A stretch of 64,000 nucleotides of DNA from Pedobacter cryoconitis (GTDB lineage Bacteria > Bacteroidota > Bacteroidia > Sphingobacteriales > Sphingobacteriaceae): NCBI RefSeq assembly GCF_014200605.1, contig NZ_JACHCE010000002.1, positions 983,300 to 1,047,299 on the forward strand, in the 5' to 3' direction. The translations under genes were made by a program, and so were the position numbers. Of the stretch, positions 46,466-55,776 are shown in pieces. The notes beneath the pieces were generated by a model that was given only the letters and a program-made list of their open reading frames with translations, was not told the origin of the DNA and made no database searches. Numbering within the stretch: position 1 is the stretch's first letter; every line of letters starts with the position of its first letter.

Positions 46466-47347
46466 ATGAAGATTGCAATTTACGGCAGAGAGTTCAATAA
46501 TAGCGTTTTACCCTTTGTACAAGAAGTTTTTAATGCCATGGAACATTATGGGATTGAAACAATTGTCCATAAGGAATACCACGATTTTATTGAGGATAAA
46601 GTAAAACTTCCTGCTCATGTCCCGACTTTTTCCAATCATCCTGAATTGCGTGACCATGCAGATATACTGATCAGTTTAGGCGGGGACGGTACCTTGCTGG
46701 ATACGCTGGCTTTAATCAGGGATTCTGGAATCCCTGTGATTGGGATTAACTTCGGCAGGCTTGGTTTTCTGGCCAGTATTAATAAAAATGAGATCAGGAA
46801 TGCGATCGAAGCATTGGTCAATCATGAATATTCTCTGGATAAACGTACTTTACTGAATGTTGAATCTAAACATCACCTTTTTGGAGATGAGAATTTTGCG
46901 CTGAATGATATCACCATACACAGGCGTGATAACACGGCAATGATGATTATACATGCCTATATGAATGATGAATTTATCAATTCATACTGGGCAGATGGTT
47001 TAATTATTGCCACGCCTACAGGTTCTACAGCTTATTCTTTAAGCTGCGGAGGCCCGATTATTTTTCCTAGTGCGCAAAACTTTGTAATTACCCCGATTGC
47101 ACCGCATAACCTGAATGTAAGACCTGTTATTATTCCCGATGATGTGACGCTGCGTTTTGAGGTGGAAGCAAGAAGTACCAAGTTTTTGGTGTCATGCGAT
47201 TCCAGGACTGCAACAGTGGACAGGTCCGTTAAAATCACCGTGAACAAGGCTGCTTTTCATGTAAACCTTGTTCGTTTGAATAATGAAAGTTATCTTACTA
47301 CCTTGAGGAACAAATTGCTTTGGGGAATTGATACACGTAATTATTAA
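46466..47347 (+). CDS. nadK: NAD kinase
   Basis: 293 aa. The GGDG motif is in ISLGGDGTLLDTLALI, the NE/D motif in NFALNDITIHR, and the active-site loop DGLIIATPTGSTAYSLSCGGPI is conserved. It phosphorylates NAD to NADP using ATP. It ends one base before the ATG of the next gene, suggesting coupling. Confidence 0.95.
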   Translation: MKIAIYGREFNNSVLPFVQEVFNAMEHYGIETIVHKEYHDFIEDKVKLPAHVPTFSNHPELRDHADILISLGGDGTLLDTLALIRDSGIPVIGINFGRLGFLASINKNEIRNAIEALVNHEYSLDKRTLLNVESKHHLFGDENFALNDITIHRRDNTAMMIIHAYMNDEFINSYWADGLIIATPTGSTAYSLSCGGPIIFPSAQNFVITPIAPHNLNVRPVIIPDDVTLRFEVEARSTKFLVSCDSRTATVDRSVKITVNKAAFHVNLVRLNNESYLTTLRNKLLWGIDTRNY

Positions 47348-47348
47348 G

Positions 47349-48140
47349 ATGGGATTTAAAAAGATTGTATTTTCTGCTGTTTTATGCTGTGTTTTTTCTG
47401 GTGCTGCATTGGCTCAGACGACAGAACTGGGGATCAATGCCGGTGCTGCCGGGTATATCGGCGATATCAATCCTTCCAATCTTTTTAAACCAAGCGGAGT
47501 AGCTTTCGGCGCTTATGTAAAGCGTAATCTTGATCCTTACTGGGCTATCGGAATCCATTATAACTATGGTAAAATCAAGGGTTATGATGCAAATTCTGAT
47601 GACGCAAGCTTAAGAACCCGTAACCTTAATTTTTCTACTTCACTAAATGAGCTGAGTGTACAGGTGGATTTCAATTTCCTGGAATACTTTTCTGGTGGAG
47701 GGATAAAGAATTTTACGCCTTATATGTTTGCCGGAATTGGTGGTGTACTGTTCAATCCGAAAGCTAAATATAATGGAGAAACATTTGAATTAAGATACTA
47801 TGAAACTGAGGGTAAAAAGTATAAAAATTATGCATTCAGTATCCCTTATGGGGTAGGTATGAAGTACCGGATAGGGGAGCGTTTGGGGCTGTTCACGCAG
47901 CTGGGCTACAGAACTGCGAAAACAGATTACCTGGATGATGTAGGGGACAGATATCCGGCAGTTCCGGTAATCAGTGACCCTAGCAGGCAGAACCCTAATG
48001 GGGTAAACCTTTCTGATCCATCCGGAAAGAATTTTCCTGGCGGTGTGCAGCGGGGTAATTTTGTGAAAAATGATACTTACTTCTTTGTACATATAGGCCT
48101 TTCCTACACTTTTACTTCCGATAAATGTTATTCTTTTTAG
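47349..48140 (+). CDS. DUF6089-type outer-membrane barrel protein
   Basis: 263 aa from the ATG at 47349 (MGFKKIVFSAVLCCVFSGAA); an in-frame ATG at 47328 lies inside nadK and is unlikely. Signal peptide cleaved after ALAQ. It begins TTELGINAGAAGYIGDINPS, a marker of DUF6089 proteins, which occur next to uppS and bamA in Bacteroidota. Beta-strand alternation and terminal YFFVHIGLSYTFTS suggest a barrel. Function unknown. Confidence 0.8.
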   Translation: MGFKKIVFSAVLCCVFSGAALAQTTELGINAGAAGYIGDINPSNLFKPSGVAFGAYVKRNLDPYWAIGIHYNYGKIKGYDANSDDASLRTRNLNFSTSLNELSVQVDFNFLEYFSGGGIKNFTPYMFAGIGGVLFNPKAKYNGETFELRYYETEGKKYKNYAFSIPYGVGMKYRIGERLGLFTQLGYRTAKTDYLDDVGDRYPAVPVISDPSRQNPNGVNLSDPSGKNFPGGVQRGNFVKNDTYFFVHIGLSYTFTSDKCYSF

Positions 48141-48226
48141 GCCCTTTTATTTACATTTTCTTTCATAAAATCAATATATCCTTCTTTCAGGCTGACGATT
48201 ATGATAGAAATAAACAAAATATCTTA

Positions 48227-48234
48227 TAACTTTG
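48227..48234 (+). promoter_or_regulatory. -7 promoter element (TAACTTTG) before uppS
   Basis: A TAnnTTTG match lies 61 bases before the uppS ATG, in the only longer gap upstream of the uppS-bamA-ompH cluster. No clear -33 box. Confidence 0.4.
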
Positions 48235-48294
48235 AAGCTTTCTAACCTGCCATTCTTCTGTATGTTAGACATTTTAGCCATATTTGCACCATAA

Positions 48295-49035
48295 ATGGGA
48301 TTTAAAGAACAAATCGATACTAGCCGCTTACCAGAACACATCGCTATTATTATGGATGGGAATGGAAGATGGGCTAAAAACCAGGGTAAATTCAGATCTT
48401 TCGGTCATGAAAGCGGAGTGATATCTGTAAAGGATATTGTAGAGGGATGTGCAGACATTGGTGTGAGATATCTTACAATTTATGCCTTTTCTACCGAGAA
48501 CTGGAACAGACCAATTGATGAAGTCAATGCGCTTATGGAGTTGTTGATTGCTACAATCAACAATGAAACTGATACGCTGAATAAGAATAATATCCGGTTA
48601 AATGCCATTGGCGATATCGCCTCTTTACCTCAGAAATGTATTGATGATTTAAAGAGCGCAATGGAAAAAACGGCGGGAAATACCACTTGTACTTTAACAC
48701 TGGCTTTGAGTTATAGTGCCAAATGGGAGATTTTAGAGGCTGCGAAAAAAATTGCATTGCTGGTACAGGAAGGCAAAATTAAAGTGGATGAAATCGATGA
48801 GGCGAAATTTTCGTCTCAATTAACTACTGTAAATATTCCTGATCCTGAATTGATGATCCGTACCAGCGGAGAGCACAGGGTGAGTAATTTTCTGCTTTGG
48901 CAGATGGCTTACAGTGAGCTGTATTTTACGGAAACTTTATGGCCGGACTTTAGAAGAGAAGACCTTTTTGAAGCTATTGTGGACTACCAAAAGCGCGAAC
49001 GTCGCTTCGGTAAAATTAGTGAACAGTTGAACTAA
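48295..49035 (+). CDS. uppS: Isoprenyl (undecaprenyl) diphosphate synthase
   Basis: 246 aa. Family motifs are all present: IAIIMDGNGRWAKNQGK with the catalytic Asp, FGHESGV, LTIYAFSTENWNRP, and MIRTSGEHRVSNFLLWQMAYSELYF near the C-terminus. It adds isopentenyl units to make undecaprenyl diphosphate, the lipid carrier for peptidoglycan and surface glycans. Start of an envelope-assembly cluster continuing with bamA. Confidence 0.96.
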   Translation: MGFKEQIDTSRLPEHIAIIMDGNGRWAKNQGKFRSFGHESGVISVKDIVEGCADIGVRYLTIYAFSTENWNRPIDEVNALMELLIATINNETDTLNKNNIRLNAIGDIASLPQKCIDDLKSAMEKTAGNTTCTLTLALSYSAKWEILEAAKKIALLVQEGKIKVDEIDEAKFSSQLTTVNIPDPELMIRTSGEHRVSNFLLWQMAYSELYFTETLWPDFRREDLFEAIVDYQKRERRFGKISEQLN

Positions 49036-49098
49036 TTTTACTTTTAACACTTTTTAACATGTGTTTAAATTAACTTAGCAACGTTTTTTAGATTGTAA

Positions 49099-51660
49099 AT
49101 GAAAAGAATATACCAACTCATATTATTGCTATTGATCGGGTCACCGGCAATGGCACAGATTACCCGTCCAAAGTCCAATCCAAATACCCCCAGCTTAAAA
49201 GTCAGCGGTACCGATATGGACTATTTTCAACCTAAAGAATATATTATAGGAGGAACAACTTTAAGCGGCGCAAAGTTTATTGATAAGGAAGTTATTATCA
49301 CACTTTCGAAGTTAATTAAAGGTGAAAAAATCTTGCTTCCAGGTGAAGCTACCTCCAATGCAATCAAAACATTGTGGTCACAGGGTTTATTTGATGATAT
49401 CGAACTTGATATCTCTAAAATGGTGCTGGATACTGTTTATTTCGACATTAAAGTGGTTGAAAGACCTCGTTTAAGCTCTTTTGAACTGAACGGACTGACC
49501 AAATCCCAGAAGACGGATATTACCGAAAAATTGAATTCTAAATCAGGAAAGACAATTATTAACGAAAATACTTATAACAGTACAACGGGGATAATTAATA
49601 AATATCTTGCTGAAAAAGGTTATTTCTTTACGAAAGTTGACTACAAAACCAAGCCTGATCCGAACATGGAAAATGGGGTGGTTCTGCAGGTTTTTGTCGA
49701 TAGGGGAAATAAGGTAAAAGTGCATAAAATCGAATTTACAGGTAATAAAGATTTTAAGGCTTCAACTTTACGCAAGTATTTGAAAAAGACTAAACAGCAG
49801 GCTTTCTATAAAGTATTCGGTTCTGGTAAATTCAGTAAGGAGAAATATAAAGAGGATAAAGATAAGCTGATCGCTAAAATGCAGGATAAAGGTTACCGTG
49901 ATGCGGTAATTATCAAGGATACCACTTATCAGTACAATAAAAAATCTGTTGGTATTAAAATTGATCTGTACGAAGGTCCAAAATATTATGTTGGAAATAT
50001 TACCTGGGCTGGAAATGCAAAATATGCAACTAAAGATCTGGGTAAAGTATTGGGTATTGAGAAAGGTGAAGTTTTCAGTGAAGAAAAACTGAATACTAAA
50101 CTTCATGGTAACGGTGCTGAAAGTGATGATGTGTCGAGTATCTATCTGAATGATGGTTACCTGACTTTTAACGTGGAGCCTGTTCAGACAAAAATATACA
50201 ATGATACGGTTGACCTTGAAATCAGAATTTATGAAGGTCCTCAGTATACCAATAACAGGATTACTGTTAAAGGAAATACAATCACCAATGACAGGGTAGT
50301 TTTACGTGAGGTACGTACAAGACCAGGTGATAAGTTCTCTAAAGATTTATTGGTTCGTACAGTACGTGACCTTGGTCAGCTGGGTAACTTTGATGAGTCT
50401 AAAACTGTACCAACTCCAAAACCAAATCCTTCGGATGGTACGGTTGATATTGAGTATGCTGTTGAAGAGAAACCTTCTGATCAGGTAGAATTATCAGGTG
50501 GTTTTGGTGGTGGCCGTGTGATCGGAACAATTGGTTTAACTTTCAATAACTTCTCTTTAAGAAATATTTTAAATCCAAAAGCTTACAGACCGCTTCCTAA
50601 AGGTGATGGTCAGAAATTAAGTCTTCGTGGACAGACTAACGGTAAGTACTACCAGTCTTACAGTTTCTCTTTCTCTGAGCCTTGGTTAGGTGGAAAGAAA
50701 CCAGTTAGTTTTGGTGTGAGTGCATTTACTTCACTTTCATCTGCAAATGGTCTTTCTTCTGGTCCGAATGTTCAGCGTATCCGCCTAAACGGTGTGACTT
50801 TCAGTTTGGGTAGAAGATTGAAATGGCCTGATAACTATTTCCAGATCTCACATGCGATCAACTTGCAGCAGTATATCCTGAATAACTATCCTGGATATTT
50901 ATTCTCTACTGGTACATCATATAACTTAAACTTAACACAGGAGATCAGCAGAGATTCAAGAAATTCTCCGATCTTTCCAACCGAAGGTTCTTATTTTAAA
51001 TTCACTATACAGGCAACTCCTCCTTACTCGTTGTTAAATAATACAAACTATGCAACAGCATCAGATAAACAACGTTATAAGTTCACTGAATACCACAAAT
51101 GGAAATTTGAAGGTCAGTGGTTCCAGAGAGTTGGTGGTAAATTGGTCTTCAAAGGTCAGGCTCAGTTTGGGTTCTTAGGATCATACAACCAGGCTGTAGG
51201 CCAGTCGCCATTTGAAAGATTTAAACTGGGTGGTGATGGTATGCAGGGATTTGACTTCCTTCAGGGTTCTGAGATTATTACAATGCGTGGTTATGCGAAT
51301 AACGTAGTTACTCCGGCAACGGCTACTACCGCTCAGCAGATCCAGACAGCAACAAACTCAGGAAGTCCGGTATATGCTAAATATGTAATGGAATTAAGAT
51401 ATCCGGTTATTGCAAGTCAGCAGGCAACTGCGTATCTTGTGGGCTTTGCTGAGGGTGGTAATACCTGGAACAAGTTCGCAGAATTCAATCCTTTTAACGT
51501 GAGAAGGTCTGCGGGTATTGGAGCTAGGATATTTTTACCGATATTTGGTATGCTGGGTATTGATTACGGATTTCCGTTTGATAGCATTCCTGGTCAGGCT
51601 AACGGAGGTAAACAAAACTTCACGTTTAGTATTGCTCAGCAATTGGGTGGATTTAATTAA
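49099..51660 (+). CDS. bamA: Outer-membrane protein assembly factor BamA
   Basis: 853 aa. Signal peptide cleaved near MAQ (about 20). POTRA repeats span about 45-460, seen in FDDIELDISKMVLDTVYFDI, VHKIEFTGNKDFKASTLRKY and RITVKGNTITNDRVVLREVR. The barrel follows, with VELSGGFGGGRVIGTIGLTF and a late MLGIDYGFPFDSIPG, ending in FSIAQQLGGFN. It inserts beta-barrels into the outer membrane. It is 8 bases before the first Skp gene, a periplasmic supplier of its substrates. Confidence 0.95.
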   Translation: MKRIYQLILLLLIGSPAMAQITRPKSNPNTPSLKVSGTDMDYFQPKEYIIGGTTLSGAKFIDKEVIITLSKLIKGEKILLPGEATSNAIKTLWSQGLFDDIELDISKMVLDTVYFDIKVVERPRLSSFELNGLTKSQKTDITEKLNSKSGKTIINENTYNSTTGIINKYLAEKGYFFTKVDYKTKPDPNMENGVVLQVFVDRGNKVKVHKIEFTGNKDFKASTLRKYLKKTKQQAFYKVFGSGKFSKEKYKEDKDKLIAKMQDKGYRDAVIIKDTTYQYNKKSVGIKIDLYEGPKYYVGNITWAGNAKYATKDLGKVLGIEKGEVFSEEKLNTKLHGNGAESDDVSSIYLNDGYLTFNVEPVQTKIYNDTVDLEIRIYEGPQYTNNRITVKGNTITNDRVVLREVRTRPGDKFSKDLLVRTVRDLGQLGNFDESKTVPTPKPNPSDGTVDIEYAVEEKPSDQVELSGGFGGGRVIGTIGLTFNNFSLRNILNPKAYRPLPKGDGQKLSLRGQTNGKYYQSYSFSFSEPWLGGKKPVSFGVSAFTSLSSANGLSSGPNVQRIRLNGVTFSLGRRLKWPDNYFQISHAINLQQYILNNYPGYLFSTGTSYNLNLTQEISRDSRNSPIFPTEGSYFKFTIQATPPYSLLNNTNYATASDKQRYKFTEYHKWKFEGQWFQRVGGKLVFKGQAQFGFLGSYNQAVGQSPFERFKLGGDGMQGFDFLQGSEIITMRGYANNVVTPATATTAQQIQTATNSGSPVYAKYVMELRYPVIASQQATAYLVGFAEGGNTWNKFAEFNPFNVRRSAGIGARIFLPIFGMLGIDYGFPFDSIPGQANGGKQNFTFSIAQQLGGFN

Positions 51661-51667
51661 TATAGAA

Positions 51668-52195
51668 ATGAAGAAAATTATTTTAATCGGGGTTTTGGTT
51701 TTCGCAGGTTTTGGTGCCTTTGCACAAAAGTTTGCTTATGTTGATACAGAGTATATTCTTAAAAATTTACCTGAATATAAGTCCTCGCAAAACCAGTTGA
51801 ACGTATTATCTCAACAGTGGCAGAAGGAAGTTGATGCTAACTTTACAGCGATCGACAAGATGTATAAAGCTTATCAGGCAGATCAGGTGTTATTAACTGA
51901 TGATATGCGCAAACGCAGAGAGAATGATATCATTGAAAAGGAGAAAGCAGCTAAAGAATTTCAACGTCAGAAATTCGGTCCTGAAGGAGAGCTTTTCCAG
52001 ACGAGAGCAAAGTTGCTTAAGCCTATTCAGGATAAAGTAACCGGTGTGATTGCCGATCTTGCAAAAACTAAGTTTCTGGACTTTATCTTTGATAAAAGCA
52101 GCGAAGCTACTATGATGATTTATGCGAGCAGCAATTATGATCTGAGTAATGACGTTATTATCAGATTAGGTTATAAACCAAACACCGTAAAATAA
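51668..52195 (+). CDS. OmpH/Skp-family periplasmic chaperone, first tandem copy
   Basis: 175 aa from ATG 51668 (MKKIILIGVLVFAGFGAFAQ, signal peptide); the frame runs further upstream inside bamA. The mature start KFAYVDTEYILKNLPEYKSS is the OmpH hallmark, followed by a charged coiled coil to about residue 125 and a C-terminal LDFIFDKSSEATMMIYA. Delivers unfolded outer-membrane proteins to BamA, encoded 8 bases upstream. Confidence 0.9.
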   Translation: MKKIILIGVLVFAGFGAFAQKFAYVDTEYILKNLPEYKSSQNQLNVLSQQWQKEVDANFTAIDKMYKAYQADQVLLTDDMRKRRENDIIEKEKAAKEFQRQKFGPEGELFQTRAKLLKPIQDKVTGVIADLAKTKFLDFIFDKSSEATMMIYASSNYDLSNDVIIRLGYKPNTVK

Positions 52196-52239
52196 ACACA
52201 CCAAATAAATTATAAAAACAATTATTAAGAACAATAGAA

Positions 52240-52809
52240 ATGAGAAAGTTAATTAACGTATTTTTTGTGGCAGCTGGCCTTATGTTTACTGCTAATGTTG
52301 CTAGTGCTCAACAAAAAATTGCACATTTGGATTCTGAAGCAATCTTTGCTGCTATGCCTGAAGCAAAAACTGCCTCAGCTACTTTAGAGACTCTTCAAAA
52401 ACAAAAACAAGCTGAAATCGAAAAAATGAGAAGTGAGTATACTGTGAAATATGAAGCTGCAGTTGCTAAGAACAAAACTTTGAGTGAAGCTAATAAAGAA
52501 ACAGTTGGTAAAGAATTACAAGCAATGGGTGTTGAATTACAGGATATGGAAAAACGTATCGGTGAAGCAAGCCAAAAAGCTCAACAAGATATCGCTACTA
52601 AACAAGGTGAGTTATTAGCTCCTTTAAACGCTAAATTCCAAACTGCAGTTAAAGCTGTAGCTAGAGAAAAAGGTTTAGCTTATGTTTTTGATAGCTCAGC
52701 TCAGAATGGTGCAAACAACCTGTTAGCATGGGAAGGTGGTGACGATGTTACTGCTTTAGTTAAAGCTAAATTAGGTATCTCTGCATCAGCAGCAGCTCCT
52801 AAAAAATAG
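52240..52809 (+). CDS. OmpH/Skp-family periplasmic chaperone, second tandem copy
   Basis: 189 aa with signal peptide (MRKLINVFFVAAGLMFTANV, cleavage after ASAQ). KIAHLDSEAIFAAMPEAKTA is the OmpH start, then a long Lys/Glu/Gln coiled coil and KGLAYVFDSSAQNGANNLLA. Codon use is strongly biased to common codons (GCT, AAA, TTA), suggesting high expression. A strong terminator follows 21 bases after the stop, closing the cluster. Confidence 0.9.
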   Translation: MRKLINVFFVAAGLMFTANVASAQQKIAHLDSEAIFAAMPEAKTASATLETLQKQKQAEIEKMRSEYTVKYEAAVAKNKTLSEANKETVGKELQAMGVELQDMEKRIGEASQKAQQDIATKQGELLAPLNAKFQTAVKAVAREKGLAYVFDSSAQNGANNLLAWEGGDDVTALVKAKLGISASAAAPKK

Positions 52810-52830
52810 TATTTAAAAAATATTTAAATT

Positions 52831-52866
52831 GCGGCACCGGGAAAATACCCGGTGCCGCTTTTTTTT
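52831..52866 (+). terminator. Strong terminator after ompH, directly before murI
   Basis: GCGGCACCGGG (52831-52841) pairs perfectly with CCCGGTGCCGC (52848-52858) around AAAATA, followed by T8. The murI ATG at 52870 begins 4 bases after the T-tract. Confidence 0.92.
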
Positions 52867-52869
52867 GTT

Positions 52870-53715
52870 ATGATGAGTAAGAAATCTATAGGTATTTTCG
52901 ATTCGGGTTATGGTGGCCTGACTGTCTTTGAGTCAATCGCTAAGTTATTGCCTGATTATAATTATATCTATTTTGGGGATAATGCACGTGCTCCTTATGG
53001 TGACCATTCTTTTGAGACGATTTACCAGTATACACTGGAGTGTGTGGAATGGTTGTTTGCGCAGGGTTGCCCGTTAGTGATTCTGGCCTGTAATACGGCT
53101 TCTGCAAAAGCACTGCGCACGATTCAGCAAAAGGTGCTTCCGGTGAAGTATCCGGGGTACCGGGTTTTAGGGGTGATCAGGCCTACGGCCGAAGTGATCG
53201 GTTCTTATACAAAGACGAATAGTATTGGAGTGATGGGGACAAGAGGGACGGTGAAGTCAGAGTCTTATCTGATCGAGATTCATCATCAGTACCCGGAACT
53301 GAATGTGATCCAGCAAAGCTGCCCGATGTGGGTACCGCTGATTGAAAATAATGAGCATGTGAATGAAGGGGCAGATTATTTTGTGAAGAAGTATATTGAT
53401 AATTTGCTGGAGAAGTCGGGAGATATTGATGCGATATTACTGGCTTGTACACATTATCCGTTATTAGTGCCTAAGATGAAAGATTATCTTCCTGAAGGGG
53501 TTTCACTAGTATCACAGGGTGATATTGTTGCAGATAGTCTGGTTGACTACTTAAACAGGCATCCGGAGATTGAAGGTGAGCTGACAAAGGAAGGGGAAAT
53601 GAGTTTTTACACGACAGGGGATAATTTAGTGTTTGACCATAATGCTTCGATTTTTTTTCCGGGGGAAGTGGTTTCTTCTCAGGTTCGGTTGAACTGCGGA
53701 TCTTCGAAAAAATAG
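52870..53715 (+). CDS. murI: Glutamate racemase
   Basis: 281 aa from ATG 52870 (a second ATG follows immediately at 52873). GIFDSGYGGLTVFESIAKLL holds the first catalytic side; the two catalytic cysteines are in LACNTASAKAL and LACTHYPLLV. Makes D-glutamate for peptidoglycan in the cytoplasm. The start lies directly after a strong terminator and no promoter box is seen between, so it depends on read-through or on a promoter within the ompH end. Its stop codon is inside a 29-bp inverted repeat. Confidence 0.93.
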   Translation: MMSKKSIGIFDSGYGGLTVFESIAKLLPDYNYIYFGDNARAPYGDHSFETIYQYTLECVEWLFAQGCPLVILACNTASAKALRTIQQKVLPVKYPGYRVLGVIRPTAEVIGSYTKTNSIGVMGTRGTVKSESYLIEIHHQYPELNVIQQSCPMWVPLIENNEHVNEGADYFVKKYIDNLLEKSGDIDAILLACTHYPLLVPKMKDYLPEGVSLVSQGDIVADSLVDYLNRHPEIEGELTKEGEMSFYTTGDNLVFDHNASIFFPGEVVSSQVRLNCGSSKK

Positions 53716-53794
53716 AAAAAGCTGCTTCACATTTCAAGCTGCGCCCATCTGAAGAGATGGCCAATGCTTGAAATGTGAAGCAGCTTTTTCTATT
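53711..53794. repeat. Perfect 29-bp inverted repeat with nested hairpin
   Basis: Arms 53711-53739 and 53766-53794 are exact reverse complements (for example GCTGCTTCACATTTCAAGC against GCTTGAAATGTGAAGCAGC). The 26-base centre contains a second hairpin, CCATCT-GAAG-AGATGG. The left arm includes the murI stop (53713-53715). A5/T5 runs at the outer part allow termination in both directions. Length and nesting exceed an ordinary terminator. Confidence 0.92.
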
Positions 53795-53862
53795 TTCCAT
53801 TCTCCACGCCTGGTTTGGTGGTTGGTTAGGAGGCGAGGTTGGTTTTTATTTCTGGATCTTGA

Positions 53863-54978
53863 TTATAAGTTGTATTCTAAGGTGTTTAGATAATATTCTA
53901 ATGTTCTGAATCTGGTGGTGTTTGCTCCAACTATGATTTTTTCGTAGTCGATTACCTGTGGGAAACTATAGGCTAACTGATCTAATACGTAAACCGTGCT
54001 TGATGGGTTATAAGGTTTGTTATAATCTGAACGTGTCTTGTCTGGCGCCCACCCGGTGTTGACAAATTCAATGTGTACGTTGTTAACCGGATCTATCAGG
54101 TAGGGCTCCCAGAAAGTTACGGTGTTTGGGATGCTGATGTTGATGTTATTGGCTTTGTTTAATAAGGTGTTTCCGGCTGTCTGACCTTCATATAAGCTGA
54201 CTGCTCTTAGGGCTCTTGCATAGAAGTAGAGGTTGTAGGCATGGTAAGCAAAGGCATCTCTGTTTACGTAGTCTTCGGTTTTGCCTCCGGCAAACAAGTT
54301 TGCATTCAGCTGTACGTTATAGGCGTTTTTGACATGGGTAAGGATCGCTGTGTCGTTCAGGATATAGCCGATGTCAAAAAGGATGTTTAATCTGATGGTT
54401 TCCCAATTGTTCTTTCTGCTGGTGAAACCGGATGCATTACTGATGTAGTAGTTTGCTGTCTTTTTTAACCACGCGTCTATGGTTGCTTTATTGGTGTCAG
54501 GAATGCTTGCCCTGATGATTGAATAAGCTTCGAAGATTTCTATAAAGGCCGCCTCTGTCGGGGTACTGCCTGATGGACTGTTTACTGCTGCCCATGCGAG
54601 CAGATTGGCTTTTGCCTTGTCAAGATATTTGGTCGCGGTATCTCTTCCGGGAGAGATGGTGTATTGCAGCGCAAGGCATTTTAGTTCGGTACCCTGAGTG
54701 CCTACTGTTGTTGTGTTTGGCGTTTTTGTGAGTGCAGCATAGGCAGGATTGGTGATTAGTTTTTGGATTTGTCCCTGGTTTGGCCCAGCTAGATCTGATG
54801 CAATTTTGTTGAGTCCGGTGGCACTGAATACAAGGTTTTTTGTAAAGGGTGCCGTGTCTCCGGTACCTTGTGTTTCTGTGAGTGGATCTGAAGATCTGTC
54901 TTGCTGGACTGACTGTTTTTTACAGCTTGTAGTGCATACCGTTAATGCGATAGCTGCTGAGTAGATTAATTTTTTCAT
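53863..54978 (-). CDS. Alginate-lyase-family-like lipoprotein
   Basis: 371 aa from ATG 54978 (MKKLIYSAAIALTVCTTSCK); ten in-frame codons upstream are probably not used. Lipobox CTTSC gives lipidated Cys19. The mature part is alpha-helical and includes KNNWETIRLNILFDIGYILN and VNRDAFAYHAYNLYFYARAL, which resemble the (alpha/alpha)-barrel catalytic core of PL5-type alginate lyases (Asn, His, Tyr). It would degrade a uronate polymer or related polysaccharide outside the cytoplasm. Assignment rests on short motifs; another helical-barrel lyase is possible. Confidence 0.5.
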   Translation of the reverse strand: MKKLIYSAAIALTVCTTSCKKQSVQQDRSSDPLTETQGTGDTAPFTKNLVFSATGLNKIASDLAGPNQGQIQKLITNPAYAALTKTPNTTTVGTQGTELKCLALQYTISPGRDTATKYLDKAKANLLAWAAVNSPSGSTPTEAAFIEIFEAYSIIRASIPDTNKATIDAWLKKTANYYISNASGFTSRKNNWETIRLNILFDIGYILNDTAILTHVKNAYNVQLNANLFAGGKTEDYVNRDAFAYHAYNLYFYARALRAVSLYEGQTAGNTLLNKANNINISIPNTVTFWEPYLIDPVNNVHIEFVNTGWAPDKTRSDYNKPYNPSSTVYVLDQLAYSFPQVIDYEKIIVGANTTRFRTLEYYLNTLEYNL

Positions 54979-55150
54979 CGTTGTTTTATTATGAATTTGA
55001 TATTGCAAATTCGCCAGATCATTGGGATCAGAGAGGATGAAATTCTAATTAAAGAGGGGTGAAAATCTAAATAGTTGAATTGATATTGTTGCTAAGTACA
55101 GGTTTGCTGGCCAGGAGAATTTTCTTTTCTTTGCCATGAGGAGATAAACT

Positions 55151-55456
55151 ATGATGGACGAAGTTAAAAAAGAGAAAGATGAGCAGTTTTGCCCAGCCTG
55201 TAAACGTGGTGTCGTGGTGTCATCACGTTATCCAAATTATGTTTGCAGGGACTGTGTTTTATTGGCAACTGATGAGGAAGGGAAAGCCCTGGAGTTTTTT
55301 AACTCAGATATATTTGGGCATGGATGTGTTGGGAGCTATAAGGATAGTGAAGAGGTTTATGGTTCCAATATTTGCTATATCAAGGGGATTAAATTTGAGG
55401 CTAATGAAGCTTATATGGGCGGGATTGTAGTTACACCGGTTTTGTCGCTTCAATAG
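55151..55456 (+). CDS. Hypothetical Cys-rich (zinc-ribbon-like) protein
   Basis: 101 aa, cytoplasmic. Two CxxC pairs, CPAC (residues 14-17) and CRDC (about 32-35), look like a zinc ribbon at the N-terminus, and the middle has GHGCVGSYKDSEEVYGSNIC. Start ATG at 55151 with a second ATG at 55154. Not a recognised family. It stands alone in the direction opposite to its downstream neighbours. Codon use looks genuine, with no overlapping better frame. Confidence 0.55.
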   Translation: MMDEVKKEKDEQFCPACKRGVVVSSRYPNYVCRDCVLLATDEEGKALEFFNSDIFGHGCVGSYKDSEEVYGSNICYIKGIKFEANEAYMGGIVVTPVLSLQ

Positions 55457-55479
55457 CCTCAATTATTGTCTTTGTTTTT

Positions 55480-55755
55480 TTAGTGGGTCTTGATATACCT
55501 GAAAAGCAAAATTGCAATTGAAATAACCCCCCATGCGATGCCCCAGTATTGTAATGGGATAAAATAAAGATCGTTAACTGATTTTTTGTTTAATCTTAGA
55601 CCCGTGATATAAACCAGGGGTGCTGAACACAGTAGGCTATACAAGAATATTTCGAGACTTGCATTTCCATTGGTGCCAAAAAAGAATATTCCAATCAGAA
55701 TTGTGCAAACTGGTGTCAGAAGGGCTAGTGGCCCCCAACCTTTGTAAATAATCAT
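55480..55755 (-). CDS. Hypothetical small membrane protein
   Basis: 91 aa with three hydrophobic stretches (about 11-25, 35-50 and 65-85) and few charged residues. Family not recognised. Its ATG lies 21 bases after the stop of the 223-aa membrane-associated protein, so they probably share a transcript. The position at the end of an apparent effector cassette allows a role as a membrane immunity protein, but nothing in its sequence shows this. Confidence 0.5.
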   Translation of the reverse strand: MIIYKGWGPLALLTPVCTILIGIFFFGTNGNASLEIFLYSLLCSAPLVYITGLRLNKKSVNDLYFIPLQYWGIAWGVISIAILLFRYIKTH

Positions 55756-55776
55756 ATTGTTTTATAGGGATTGTTT

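Noticed and set aside
53711..53794. Possible terminal repeats of an insertion sequence
   Set aside because: The two arms are only 26 bases apart with no transposase or target duplication; a palindromic element or terminator fits better.
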